Shown here piece after piece: positions 52,690-62,345 of a stretch of 64,000 bases of DNA. Origin of the DNA: Caldifarciminota bacterium UBA6260 (GTDB lineage: Bacteria > Hydrothermota > 32-111); NCBI GenBank assembly GCA_002441125.1, contig DJVI01000028.1:40286-104285 (forward strand). Reading direction: 5' to 3'. Each line of letters opens with the position of its first letter. The first letter of the stretch is position 1. The translations under genes and the position numbers were made by a program. Below the pieces are notes generated by a model, which was not told the DNA's origin, did no database searches, and saw nothing but the letters and a program-made list of their open reading frames with translations.

Positions 52690-53618
52690 ATTATATTATA
52701 TTTGAACCTTTCTTTATAGTATATTATCGAAATTACTAAAGTGAGAGCACATAAGATAAGAAAATATGGGAAAATTATACCAAGTGAAAAAGAAACGAAC
52801 GGTGATGTGTACATAACGGACCATTTTATAAATTTTTCTTTTCTAAATATCAAGGATATTATGAAGAAAATAAGTGAATATGATGTTGTTATAATTGCGA
52901 GAAAATCTTTATAGTAAAAACCAAAGATGAACGCTAAGAGCATAAAAATAGTTGATAGTATAAGAGAACTTTTAATTCCAAGAAAAATCCCGGTTGTTTT
53001 CAAACCAACTATTTTATCACCTTCATAATCAAGAATCGTTGTATTTATAAAGATCGCAGCCATAGAAAATATATAAGGTAAAAAGATTGTAAAATTTGGT
53101 ATACTGTCGTTTACCGAAAGATAACCTATAAGAGAAGCTACAAAAGCGTATCCAACAACATTTGAAAAAAGGTCAAGGAATGGTCTGCTTTTGAAATAGA
53201 AAGGTTTTGCAGAATACAAATATCCCATAATAAAAGATATTATAAAAAGAACTATAATAGTTTTCTGAACTCTGAAATTGAAAAAAACCATAGTAAAACC
53301 TACAAGAACTACTATAACGAAAGTGATGTAAGCATTTTTTACACTTATTATTCCCTCTGGTAAAAGAAAAAGTTTTTTGTTCAACCTATCAGTTTCAATA
53401 TCCGTTATCTGGTTTAGTATGTAAATACCACCCATAAGAAGTGAGTAAGCAAATAGAACATAGTAAACTTTAAAATCAAAATTGAAATTTAATACTTTCA
53501 ACTCTTTATAATCTCTATATCCCAAATAAACACCTATAAAATAAAAAGTCCATAGAGCAACCTGTATAGTTGGTCTTAAAAGAAAAAGATAATCTATAAA
53601 AATACTTTTCTTTTTCAT
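52686..53618 (-). CDS. UbiA-family prenyltransferase
   Basis: 310 aa with eight or nine membrane segments. Two Asp-rich sites bind the prenyl diphosphate: NQITDIETDRLN and DYEGDKIVG. UbiA members transfer prenyl groups to quinone precursors, haem, sugars or glycerol phosphates. The glycolipid neighbours suggest a lipid or polysaccharide role, but quinone synthesis cannot be excluded. Overlaps the deacetylase gene by ATGA. Confidence 0.85.
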   Translation of the reverse strand: MKKKSIFIDYLFLLRPTIQVALWTFYFIGVYLGYRDYKELKVLNFNFDFKVYYVLFAYSLLMGGIYILNQITDIETDRLNKKLFLLPEGIISVKNAYITFVIVVLVGFTMVFFNFRVQKTIIVLFIISFIMGYLYSAKPFYFKSRPFLDLFSNVVGYAFVASLIGYLSVNDSIPNFTIFLPYIFSMAAIFINTTILDYEGDKIVGLKTTGIFLGIKSSLILSTIFMLLAFIFGFYYKDFLAIITTSYSLIFFIISLIFRKEKFIKWSVMYTSPFVSFSLGIIFPYFLILCALTLVISIIYYKERFKYNII

Positions 53619-54457
53619 AATTTTATAACAGGTGAAAATCTACCGAACCAGTTTGTTACCCTTCCCTTCATATCAAAATGGCCGAAAAGAAATAGTGGTT
53701 TTTTGAAAAGAAGAGTTTTTAAAGTTATATTTCCATCGATTATGTATAGGGTGTTTCTTGGAATCTCGTAAGGATCAAATTTTTCTTTATCAGTGTAAGA
53801 TGTGAAGGCACCCTTATAACCCGCACTTTTTACTTTTCTTTTAACTCTTTCGTTTGTTAAACCATAAGGATAAAGAAAATATTCTATTTTTCTTTTAAGA
53901 GACTTTTCAAGTATCTCTTTTGAAACAAAAATTTCAAGATCAAGTTTCTCAGAATTGAGTTTTCTTAAATCCTTATGTGAAAAAGAATGTGAAATTATCT
54001 CGAAACCATAATCTCCCATCTCTTTCAACATTCCTAAATCCATATGTTTGAACTTTCCAGTCTTAGCATCCCAAACATTTCTTTTTCCAATATAACCTGC
54101 AACAGGGGATAATACACCTGTAAAAGAATATTTCTTCATTATAGGAAAAGCATACCTGTAAACATTTTCATAAGCATCATCAAAAAAAATCAAAATTTTT
54201 CTTTCTTCTTTGGATTTTAAAAAATCATCTATAGTTGTAGTTTCAAAACCATTCTCTTTTAAAAACTTCAAATAGTTTTCAAATTGGAACAATAGGTTGG
54301 TTGTTCCTCCAAATTCTGGATATTTTGAAACTTTATGAAAAGAGATTATATTCTCTGCATAGATTCTCTTTTTGTAAAATTTAAAATACCAATAAATCCA
54401 ACCATAAATGTAAAGTAAAAAAACGAAAATTACAGGCAAAATATATTTTAAAACCAT
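53615..54457 (-). CDS. Membrane-anchored polysaccharide deacetylase
   Basis: 280 aa. N-terminal TM anchor ~4-24; NodB-type domain with ISFHKVSK, FFDDAYEN (catalytic Asp-Asp kept, Gly of TFDDG changed to Ala), and the metal His pair in HSFSHKDL. It should remove acetyl groups from N-acetylated sugars on the outer face of the inner membrane. Overlaps the glycosyltransferase by 10 bases. Confidence 0.85.
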   Translation of the reverse strand: MVLKYILPVIFVFLLYIYGWIYWYFKFYKKRIYAENIISFHKVSKYPEFGGTTNLLFQFENYLKFLKENGFETTTIDDFLKSKEERKILIFFDDAYENVYRYAFPIMKKYSFTGVLSPVAGYIGKRNVWDAKTGKFKHMDLGMLKEMGDYGFEIISHSFSHKDLRKLNSEKLDLEIFVSKEILEKSLKRKIEYFLYPYGLTNERVKRKVKSAGYKGAFTSYTDKEKFDPYEIPRNTLYIIDGNITLKTLLFKKPLFLFGHFDMKGRVTNWFGRFSPVIKL

Positions 54458-55620
54458 TTTCTCAATCTATTATGTTTGTTGTTATTTTTTTGCTCAATCT
54501 TTCTGTAATAGAAATCCAATATCTCATCAGAAACATTTTCCCATGAGAATCTCTTAACGAATTCAAGTCCATTCTTTCTAAGTTGCTCTCTCAACTCTCT
54601 ATTCTTCAAAACCTCTATTATTCCATCAGCGAGATCTTTTGGATCTTTAGGTTTTACAAGGTATCCATTATATTTATGTTTTATAACCTGTCTATATCCC
54701 CTTATATTACTTGCAACAACTGGGGTTCCAGATGCCATCGCTTCAAGCAGTACAATACCAAAACTCTCACCACCAGTTGCCGGTGAAACAAAGATATTAG
54801 CAGTGTTATAGTACAATGGTAAAAGTGACCAATCAACATAATCTTCAAATATTATGTGTTCTTTAGATTTATCACTTATAGAAAGCTCATAATATTTTTT
54901 CAAAAATCCTTTTCCAACTACTATCAATCTAACATCAGTTATCTCATCAACGATATAATCCATCGCTTTATACAAGAATTTGATCCCTTTCCTTGGATCC
55001 TGTCTCCCAACGAACAGTAGATTTATCCTTCCATCAATATAGTTTTCAAGTTTAGGATTATTTGGAGAGAATCTTTTAAGGTCAACACCATTTGGAATAA
55101 TAGTATATTCTCCTGGGAAATATCTATAAACGGACCTTTTCGCTTCTTCTGAAACAGCTATAACTCCATCTATCCTTTCAAAAAATTTCTTAAGAGGAGA
55201 TCTTAAAGCTTCATAACCTATAGATCTGTCAAACGCAGCATGGAATGTTATAATGTTTGTTGAGTTAGAAAAGAAAAGAGTAATTAAAGGCAAAGTTGGA
55301 GCTAAAGCTCCATGTATATGAATAATATCGTATTTTTCCCTTTCAAGAAGATTTTTTATATCGAATATCATTTTCAAACCTACAGAAACCTGAGCGAAAG
55401 ATTTGTTAGCTGGAATTGAGATAGAGTATCCAACCCTCTTTATATCACTACCTTCATTTTTAACACTCTTAAAAAGAGGATTCCCGGTTAGTATGTGAAC
55501 AGTGTGACCTTTTCTCTTCATCTCTATATAAAGATGGTGTATATGTTCAGAGATACCACCTGGAAGAGGATAATACATATCTGAAACCATCAAAATTTTT
55601 AATTTTTTTCTTTCAGCCAT
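54448..55620 (-). CDS. GT4 glycosyltransferase (PimA-like)
   Basis: 390 aa from the ATG at 55620 with GGGAG five bases upstream. MVSDMYYPLPGGISEHIHHL at the N-terminus is the acceptor glycine loop; LFVGRQDPRKGIKFLYKAM and GGESFGIVLLEAMASGTPVV (EX7E donor site) complete a GT-B fold. Closest in pattern to phosphatidylinositol or glycolipid mannosyltransferases. The acyltransferase encoded just upstream may act on the product, as PatA does with PimA products. Confidence 0.88.
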   Translation of the reverse strand: MAERKKLKILMVSDMYYPLPGGISEHIHHLYIEMKRKGHTVHILTGNPLFKSVKNEGSDIKRVGYSISIPANKSFAQVSVGLKMIFDIKNLLEREKYDIIHIHGALAPTLPLITLFFSNSTNIITFHAAFDRSIGYEALRSPLKKFFERIDGVIAVSEEAKRSVYRYFPGEYTIIPNGVDLKRFSPNNPKLENYIDGRINLLFVGRQDPRKGIKFLYKAMDYIVDEITDVRLIVVGKGFLKKYYELSISDKSKEHIIFEDYVDWSLLPLYYNTANIFVSPATGGESFGIVLLEAMASGTPVVASNIRGYRQVIKHKYNGYLVKPKDPKDLADGIIEVLKNRELREQLRKNGLEFVKRFSWENVSDEILDFYYRKIEQKNNNKHNRLRKWF

Positions 55621-55622
55621 TT

Positions 55623-56447
55623 TCACTCCCATCTCATAGAAAATGCAAACCACTCTTCTGGTTTATTCTCAATAACTTCATAAAGTTTATTTAATCCGTT
55701 GTTAGCATATTTTCTTAAATTTTCATCTCTTTCAATCTCATAGATTTTTATCTTATATCTGAACCTTTCATTTTTTTCATAGTAAATAACTGCGAACAAA
55801 ATCTTTCTCGAATACTTTTTAGAAAAATAGAAAGGACCTTTTGGAATATAAACTTTAGATTTTCCAAAATCTGATAAACTTCCTGTTTTATTAATATCCC
55901 TATCAAAAAGAAGAACAGGAATGTATCCTTTCTGTATCAATTCTTCTATTTTAGCTCCGGTAGATAGGTCTTCAAGAGGCAAAACTTTCATTCCTGTTCT
56001 ACCCCTGAACCTTTTTAAAATCTCATACCTCTTTTCACCAACTCCTTCAAATTCTGCTACTGTAACACTTTTCTCCACAAGAAAACCAAAAATCATTCCG
56101 CCAAGTTCCCAATTACCATAATGTGCTGTAACAAGAACATATTTATCATTTTGGATCTCTTTTAGAGAGACTTCAGAAAAATCTGTTAATTTGAGAAGAT
56201 AATTTTTATTCATATAATAAAATTTCAAAAGATCCAAATGGTTTCTTGTCATGTTGATAAAAACTTTTTTAACATCAAAATTTTCTATTCCTATCCTTTT
56301 AAGGTTATCACTTATACTTTTAACCCTCCAGTTGTTTGAAAGAAAAATAATGTTTCCAACAATCATAGATATAAAATCTATTACCTCAAATGGAACAAAA
56401 TATAAAAAGATAGTCATTATCCTAAAATAGTAATATAAAAGCATCAT
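55623..56447 (-). CDS. LpxL/HtrB-like lysophospholipid acyltransferase
   Basis: 274 aa. N-terminal hydrophobic segment; HX4E motif HYGNWE, GGMIFGFLVEKS, and PVLLFDRDIN. It is only distantly similar to the copy at 47293. Next to a PimA-like GT4, it may acylate a glycolipid. Its stop lies 2 bases before the glycosyltransferase ATG. Confidence 0.85.
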   Translation of the reverse strand: MMLLYYYFRIMTIFLYFVPFEVIDFISMIVGNIIFLSNNWRVKSISDNLKRIGIENFDVKKVFINMTRNHLDLLKFYYMNKNYLLKLTDFSEVSLKEIQNDKYVLVTAHYGNWELGGMIFGFLVEKSVTVAEFEGVGEKRYEILKRFRGRTGMKVLPLEDLSTGAKIEELIQKGYIPVLLFDRDINKTGSLSDFGKSKVYIPKGPFYFSKKYSRKILFAVIYYEKNERFRYKIKIYEIERDENLRKYANNGLNKLYEVIENKPEEWFAFSMRWE

Positions 56448-56866
56448 CCAGTATGGCCAAACCCGCCATCCCCTCTTTCCGTATCATCTATTTTATCTTC
56501 AACAAAATTAGCTTTTTCAACTTTGGCAACAACCATCTGTGCTATCCTGTCACCTCTTTTTATACAAAACTTCTCTCTGTTAAGGTTGAACATTATAACT
56601 TTTATTTCACCTCTATAATCTGAATCTATAGTTCCAGGCGTGTTTAAAATCAATATTTTATTTTTCAAAGAGAAACCGCTTCTTGGTCTTATCTGGATCT
56701 CATAACCTGAAGGTATCTGAACTCTTATACCAGTTGGTACCAAAGAGACATCAAAAGGTTCAATACAGATATCAGATGAAGAGTATATGTCTGCACCAGA
56801 AGAGCCATCAGTCATATATTTAGGCAAAAATCCTGTTTCTGAAATTTCAATTTTTATATCAATCAT
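56444..56866 (-). CDS. dut: Deoxyuridine triphosphatase (dUTPase)
   Basis: 140 aa, trimeric type. Five motifs present: GSSGADIYS, IRPRSGFSLKN, GTIDSDYRGEIKV (catalytic Asp), GDRIAQMVVAKV and RGDGGFGHTG. It removes dUTP and supplies dUMP. Overlaps the M16 peptidase gene by ATGA; pnp-M16-dut order also occurs elsewhere. Confidence 0.97.
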   Translation of the reverse strand: MIDIKIEISETGFLPKYMTDGSSGADIYSSSDICIEPFDVSLVPTGIRVQIPSGYEIQIRPRSGFSLKNKILILNTPGTIDSDYRGEIKVIMFNLNREKFCIKRGDRIAQMVVAKVEKANFVEDKIDDTERGDGGFGHTG

Positions 56867-58119
56867 ATCTTAAAATCTTTTTTGTTCCCGACAACTGAGA
56901 TGTTCAATTTATCGAATTTGAAATATTTTTTAGCTACTTCTATTATATCATCTGGATTTACATTTTTGAATTTTTTTATCACAGAGTTTACACTCTCTAT
57001 TCTTTTTTTATATAGACAAGATTTCGCGTTAAATCCCATCCTGCCGGAAAGGGAATCATAACTCATTACAACATTTGCCAAGATCTGATTTTTTACTTTC
57101 TCCATCTCATCCTTTTTAACACCTTTCTTTATTATATCGGCCATCTCTTTTTCAATAAGTCCCATCGTCTTTTTGTAGTTATCAGGTGAACAAACAAAAT
57201 AAACTCCACCCATACCTGACTCTTTGAAAATATCAACAAAAGAGTAGACTGTGTAAACGAGTCCTCTTTCCTCTCTCAACTTTTTAAAAAGTCTTGAAGA
57301 CATCCCTATTCCCAAAATAGCGGAGAGTATAGTTAGTGGGAACCTTTCATCAGAACTGTAATTTTGAGTTTTGAATCCTAAAGCAACATGGAACTGTTGT
57401 AAAGAATTTTTGTAAACATAAATTTTTTGGGAGAAGTTATCCTTAACTTTTTGATCAAAAATTTTAGAATTAACTTCACCTTTTCTAAAAAACTTATTAT
57501 CTATAAGATCTTTAACTTTTGAAATTCTTAGAGGTCCTATGTAAGAATAGAAGGAATTGTTACTAACATAATTTTTTTCAATAAAATCTATAACATCTTT
57601 CCTCTTTATAGATTTTATTATCTCCTCACTTCCAAGAATAGTTTTTTCAAAAGGTGAACCTTTGAAAATTATCCTGTTTAAATTCTCAAAAACAAGGTCC
57701 TCTGGATCATCCTCAGCTGATCTTATCTCTTCTATGACAACATTTTTTTCCTTTTCAAGTTCTTCTTCAGGTATAAGAGGTTCAAAAAGCATCTCTTGGA
57801 ATATTGGAAGTATCCTTTTAAAATTGTCAGGTAAACATTTGAAATAAAACGATGTGTGATCTCTTGAAGTGTATGCGTTTATACTTCCACCATAATGTTC
57901 TATCAGTCTTGAAATTTCATCAGATTTTCTTTTTTTCGTTCCTTTAAAGACAAGATGTTCTGTAAGGTGGCTTATGCCGTTTAACTTTTCACTCTCATAA
58001 TCTGACCCAACTCTAACATAATAACCAAAAATCAGAGAATGGAATATTTTTATCTGCTCTCCAACAAAATTTACTCCATTCTCCAATTTTTCTATAGATA
58101 CATTCTGTTTAAGATCCAT
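56863..58119 (-). CDS. M16-family zinc metallopeptidase
   Basis: 418 aa from the ATG at 58119; an upstream GTG at 58170 is also in frame, inside pnp. The inverted zinc motif HLTEH (His51, Glu54, His55) is followed by EIRSAEDDPED with the third ligand Glu. Full catalytic and substrate lobes are present (RLFKKLREERGLVYTVYS). It resembles the pnp-linked processing-peptidase-like proteins. The start overlaps pnp by 11 bases. Confidence 0.92.
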   Translation of the reverse strand: MDLKQNVSIEKLENGVNFVGEQIKIFHSLIFGYYVRVGSDYESEKLNGISHLTEHLVFKGTKKRKSDEISRLIEHYGGSINAYTSRDHTSFYFKCLPDNFKRILPIFQEMLFEPLIPEEELEKEKNVVIEEIRSAEDDPEDLVFENLNRIIFKGSPFEKTILGSEEIIKSIKRKDVIDFIEKNYVSNNSFYSYIGPLRISKVKDLIDNKFFRKGEVNSKIFDQKVKDNFSQKIYVYKNSLQQFHVALGFKTQNYSSDERFPLTILSAILGIGMSSRLFKKLREERGLVYTVYSFVDIFKESGMGGVYFVCSPDNYKKTMGLIEKEMADIIKKGVKKDEMEKVKNQILANVVMSYDSLSGRMGFNAKSCLYKKRIESVNSVIKKFKNVNPDDIIEVAKKYFKFDKLNISVVGNKKDFKI

Positions 58120-60274
58120 CTTTTTTGTAATCCTTTCTTCCAAATTTTCTGTAATGGTGTTTTTGTTCACCCTCGTTCTGATTCGGATTGTTGTTTTCTA
58201 TTAAAACTTTTCTTGAAACATTAACTTTACCATTATCATCAACATTGATCACTTTTACTGATACCTTATCTCCCACCTTTAGATGCTCGTTAAGATCATT
58301 CACCCTTTCGTGTGAGAATTGTGAAATGTGCATCAAAGCTTCTTTACCAGGTAAAAGTTCAATGAATGCACCGAAGTTTGTGATCTTCGTTACCTTTCCT
58401 TCATATATTTCACCCATTTCAATATCTTTGACCAAAGAATCTATCATTCTTTTAGCTTCATCACCACTTGCAAGATCGGTTGATGCGATTGTTACCTTTC
58501 CACTATCATCTATATCAACTTTAACTCCGGTCTTTTCTATTATGGACCTTATCATCTTTCCACCGGGACCGATAACAAGTCCTATCTTGTCCTTATCTAT
58601 AGTGAACTGGATCAACCTTGGAGCATACTGTGACAACTGCTCTCTCGGTTTTGATATAGTTTTTTCCATAATGCTCAGTATGAATTCTCTTCCCTCTTTT
58701 GCCTGATAGAAACCTTTTCTCAAAATGTCAATTGTTATTCCTTCAATCTTTGTATCAAGCTGTAAACCGGTTATTCCTTCTCTTGTCCCGGCAACTTTAA
58801 AATCCATATCTCCATAATGATCCTCTTCACCCATTATATCAGAAAGAACAACAGGTTCATGATCTTTTTCAACTATAAGTCCCATAGCGATGCCTGCGAC
58901 ATGACATTTGATCGGGACTCCCGCATCCATCAAAGATAAAGAACCAGAGCATACTGAAGCCATACTCGATGAACCGTTAGATTCGAGTATTTCAGAAACT
59001 ATCCTTATAGTGTATGGGAAAATCTCTTCTGAAGGTATGACAGCTTGAAGGGATTTCTCCGCAAGGAATCCATGCCCTATCTCTCTTCTACCTGGTCCTT
59101 TCAACGGTGATACCTCACCAACAGAAAATGGTGGGAAGTTGTAATGGAGCATGAAAGATTTTTTCGATTCTCCTTCAAGGTCTTCGATAACCTGTTCATC
59201 GGATGCTGTTCCAAGGGTAAGACATGCTAAAGATTGAGTTTCACCTCTTGTAAAGAGTGCAGAACCATGAGTTCTTGGCATAAGTCCAACTTCACATGTA
59301 ATTTTTCTAATCTCATTTATCTTTCTTCCATCAAGCCTTATACCCTCTTTTATTATCCTTTCTCTTATCATCTCTTTTCTGTTATCCTCTATCAATGATG
59401 GAATAATTCCAACATAATCTTCATACTCATCTTTAAGAGTTTCCAATACCTCTTTAACGAGTTTATCAAATTCCTGATTCCTTTTCTGTTTTTCAAAAAT
59501 GTTGTTTAAAACTTTTAACCTTTCAGTTGTTAACTCTTTTATTTTCTCTTTTAAATCCTGTGGAATAACGAAAGGTTCATACTCCATCTTCTTAATTTCA
59601 AACTGGGATATGAGTTTTTCCTGTAATTCAATAGATTGCCTGATTATGTTATGTCCAAACTCAATGGTTTTCAACATATCCTCTTCAGATACCTCATTCG
59701 CTGAAGCTTCAATAGTTGTTACTGTCGTTTTGGTTCCTGCAAGAACTAACTCGAGATCAGCATCCTCAAGTTCCTCAAAAGTTGGAGAATCTATAAGTTG
59801 CCCATCAACAAGTGCAACTCTACATGCACCAACAGGACCTTTGAAAGGTATATCTGAAATCATCAGAGATGCTGATGCTCCAATCACTCCCAAAACATCC
59901 GTATCTATCTTTCCATCAGCAGAAAAAAGTGTAGCAATGATCTGTGTTTCATTTATAAAATCATCCGGGAAAAGAGGCCTTATAGGTCTATCAATAAGTC
60001 TGCTTGCAAGGATCTCTCTATCTCTCGGTTTACCTTCTCTTTTGAAAAAACCACCCGGTATCTTTCCGGTTGCAAAATATTTTTCCCTGTAATCTACCGT
60101 TAGTGGAAAGAAATCCTGTCCCTCTTTTTTCATTTTTGATGCTACAGCTGTTACGAGAAGTATATTTTCGTTTAGTTTCACTACAACAGAACCGTTAGCC
60201 TGTTTAGCCAACTTTCCAGTTGATATTTCAAGATTGAACCGGCCATAAGGCCCGCTCACTATTTTTTCTTCCAT
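58109..60274 (-). CDS. pnp: Polynucleotide phosphorylase
   Basis: 721 aa. Two RNase PH domains (with RPIRPLF and the second-site PLKGPGRREIGHG), KH domain (LVIGPGGKMIRSI) and S1 domain (EGKVTKITNFGAFIEL). The C-terminus carries a basic extension after S1. It degrades RNA 3' to 5' with phosphate. Follows rpsO by 12 bases as in most bacteria. Confidence 0.98.
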   Translation of the reverse strand: MEEKIVSGPYGRFNLEISTGKLAKQANGSVVVKLNENILLVTAVASKMKKEGQDFFPLTVDYREKYFATGKIPGGFFKREGKPRDREILASRLIDRPIRPLFPDDFINETQIIATLFSADGKIDTDVLGVIGASASLMISDIPFKGPVGACRVALVDGQLIDSPTFEELEDADLELVLAGTKTTVTTIEASANEVSEEDMLKTIEFGHNIIRQSIELQEKLISQFEIKKMEYEPFVIPQDLKEKIKELTTERLKVLNNIFEKQKRNQEFDKLVKEVLETLKDEYEDYVGIIPSLIEDNRKEMIRERIIKEGIRLDGRKINEIRKITCEVGLMPRTHGSALFTRGETQSLACLTLGTASDEQVIEDLEGESKKSFMLHYNFPPFSVGEVSPLKGPGRREIGHGFLAEKSLQAVIPSEEIFPYTIRIVSEILESNGSSSMASVCSGSLSLMDAGVPIKCHVAGIAMGLIVEKDHEPVVLSDIMGEEDHYGDMDFKVAGTREGITGLQLDTKIEGITIDILRKGFYQAKEGREFILSIMEKTISKPREQLSQYAPRLIQFTIDKDKIGLVIGPGGKMIRSIIEKTGVKVDIDDSGKVTIASTDLASGDEAKRMIDSLVKDIEMGEIYEGKVTKITNFGAFIELLPGKEALMHISQFSHERVNDLNEHLKVGDKVSVKVINVDDNGKVNVSRKVLIENNNPNQNEGEQKHHYRKFGRKDYKKDGS

Positions 60275-60286
60275 TAGTTACCCCTC

Positions 60287-60556
60287 TTATTTTCTTAAAT
60301 TTAACTCTTTTACTATCTTTTTATACCTCTCAAAGTCTTTCTGCATAAGATAGTTTAACAATCTTTTTCTTTTTCCAACCATAAGAAGAAGCCCTCTTCT
60401 TGAATGGATATCTTTTTTGAATTTTTTCAGATGCTCGGTGACCTGATTTATCCTCTCAGTCAAGAGAGCGATCTGTACTTCAGGTGAACCTGTATCATTC
60501 TCTTTTACAGCAAACTTCTGAATGATCTCTTTTTTCTTTTCCTTTTTCAAAGCCAT
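60287..60556 (-). CDS. rpsO: Ribosomal protein uS15
   Basis: 89 aa. DTGSPEVQIALLTERINQVTEHLK and HSRRGLLLMVGKRKRLLNYL identify S15. GGAGG precedes the ATG, and the gene overlaps ribF by 10 bases. Confidence 0.99.
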   Translation of the reverse strand: MALKKEKKKEIIQKFAVKENDTGSPEVQIALLTERINQVTEHLKKFKKDIHSRRGLLLMVGKRKRLLNYLMQKDFERYKKIVKELNLRK

Positions 60557-61494
60557 AATTCCTCCTTTAAGCTTTTTATTTCTTCTTTATCTTTTTTTAA
60601 CTGTTCTATCAGTTCATTCTCACTTGGAAATTTAACCTCGTCTCTCAACCTTTTAATAAAATTTATTTTCAAAGTTTTGTTGTATAGATTCTCATTGAAA
60701 TCAAGAATATGTACCTCAAGGGAGAGTTTTTCATCAAATGTTGGCCTTTTTCCAACATTCATCATCCCTTTATACTTTTTTCCTTCATAGATTACTCCAA
60801 CAGCGTAAACTCCATTCTGTGGCATTATCTTTATCTTCTCATCGAATTCAATGTTTGCTGTCGGAAAACCGAGTATCGCTCCTCTACCCTCTCCTTTTAC
60901 AACAGAACCTTTCACAAAATATTTATAACCCAAAAATTTGTTCGCAGCTTCAATATTGCCGAACTTGATAAATTTTCTGATTATTGAACTCGATATTATC
61001 TGTCCATCTTCTATTTCAGGATCAACTATTTCAATTTTGATTCTTTCTTTTGAAAGTATCGATTTCAATTTTACTATGTCACCTTTTCTGTCGTTACCGA
61101 AATGAGTATCATAACCAACAACGAATAAAGAAGGTGAAAGTCTATCAACAACTATCTTTTCGACAAAATCATCAGCAGAAATCTGAGCGAAGCTTTTGTC
61201 GAAAGGTATTATAAGAAGGTTATCAACAAGATTTGAAGTTTCGAACATATACATTTTATCTTCGAGTGTTGTTAAAAGGAAATTTTCCTTAATCCCTTCA
61301 AGAACCATTCTCGGATGTGGTTCAAAAGTTATCAATAGGTTCTCTTTCCCTTCTCTCACAGATATCTTTTTCAAAGTTTCAAGTATCTTTTTATGCCCTC
61401 TATGAATACCATCGAATGAGCCAATAGTTATTACTTTTCCTTTCAAATTATCATCTATTTTGTTTAAACCATAATATATGTTCATACAACGCAC
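60547..61494 (-). CDS. ribF: Bifunctional riboflavin kinase/FAD synthetase
   Basis: 315 aa. FAD synthetase domain (~15-190) with GSFDGIHRGHKKIL and SSSIIRKFI; riboflavin kinase domain (~195-310) with GRGAILGFPTANIEFD. Makes FMN and FAD. The chosen ATG at 61494 has weak context; MNIYYGLNKI four codons in (61485) is another possible start. It overlaps truB by 13 bases. Confidence 0.96.
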   Translation of the reverse strand: MRCMNIYYGLNKIDDNLKGKVITIGSFDGIHRGHKKILETLKKISVREGKENLLITFEPHPRMVLEGIKENFLLTTLEDKMYMFETSNLVDNLLIIPFDKSFAQISADDFVEKIVVDRLSPSLFVVGYDTHFGNDRKGDIVKLKSILSKERIKIEIVDPEIEDGQIISSSIIRKFIKFGNIEAANKFLGYKYFVKGSVVKGEGRGAILGFPTANIEFDEKIKIMPQNGVYAVGVIYEGKKYKGMMNVGKRPTFDEKLSLEVHILDFNENLYNKTLKINFIKRLRDEVKFPSENELIEQLKKDKEEIKSLKEELWL

Positions 61495-62345
61495 CTTTTT
61501 GGATATATCGTTCCATCTTTACTTTCAACAACAATATAACCTCTTTTATTTTTAACAAGTAAAAATTTTTGATTTTGAAAATCAAATTTTAAACTATTTC
61601 CTTTCATCAAAACTTCAAAACTTTTATCATCCAACTCAACCGTATCCATATATCCTTTTAAAATTTCCTCAGGTGATTTCGTATCTTCAATTTTCACATC
61701 TTCTATCCTCTTAGAATCATCTATTTTGAAAGGTCCATTCTCTATTCTTCTTAAACTAACAACAGTTCCAAAAGTATCGAGTTTTTCTCCAAGCTCTTTA
61801 GCAAAAGATCTGACATAAAAACCTTTACTAACCTTTATACTTAAATCAAGGAACTTTCCGTCAAAACCTTTTACAGTAAACTCTTTCAAAATAACCTTTT
61901 TCCTTCTCTCTTTCAACTTCAATCCTTTTCTAACAAGTTTGTAAGACCTGACCCCATCGATCTTGGTTGCTGAGTAATCTGGGACAATTTGCAACCTTTC
62001 TCCTAAAAAAAACTCATGAATTATCCTTTCAATCTCCTTTGAATCAAGATTCAGAATATTATTCTTTTTTCCAACTATCTTACCTGTTATATCAAAAGTA
62101 TCTGTAAGTATACCAAACTCGATTTTGGCATCGTAAACCTTATCACAACCTTCCAAATATCTTATCAGTTTTGTGAAATTCCCTGAAAATAGAGGTAAAA
62201 CACCTGAAGCGAAAGGATCGAGAGTTCCAAGGAAACCAACCTTTTTCTCCTTGAAAATATCTCTGAACCTTTTTACTATTTTGAAGGATGGGATATTTTC
62301 TTCTTTGTCTATGTTGAAAATAAGATTTTGTCTATTCTTTACCAC
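61482..62345 (-). CDS. truB: tRNA pseudouridine-55 synthase TruB
   Basis: 287 aa. GFLGTLDPFASGVLPL carries the catalytic Asp, and the Tyr/Arg set SYKLVRKG and GFYVRSFAKELGE is present. A C-terminal ~60 residues resemble a small PUA-like domain. It modifies the T-loop of tRNAs. Its start overlaps the PorV-like gene by 7 bases. Confidence 0.95.
   Translation of the reverse strand: MVKNRQNLIFNIDKEENIPSFKIVKRFRDIFKEKKVGFLGTLDPFASGVLPLFSGNFTKLIRYLEGCDKVYDAKIEFGILTDTFDITGKIVGKKNNILNLDSKEIERIIHEFFLGERLQIVPDYSATKIDGVRSYKLVRKGLKLKERRKKVILKEFTVKGFDGKFLDLSIKVSKGFYVRSFAKELGEKLDTFGTVVSLRRIENGPFKIDDSKRIEDVKIEDTKSPEEILKGYMDTVELDDKSFEVLMKGNSLKFDFQNQKFLLVKNKRGYIVVESKDGTIYPKRCVV

Noticed and set aside
59499..60092. 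A 197-aa plus-strand frame opposite pnp
   Set aside because: Pure shadow of pnp with no motif or ribosome site.
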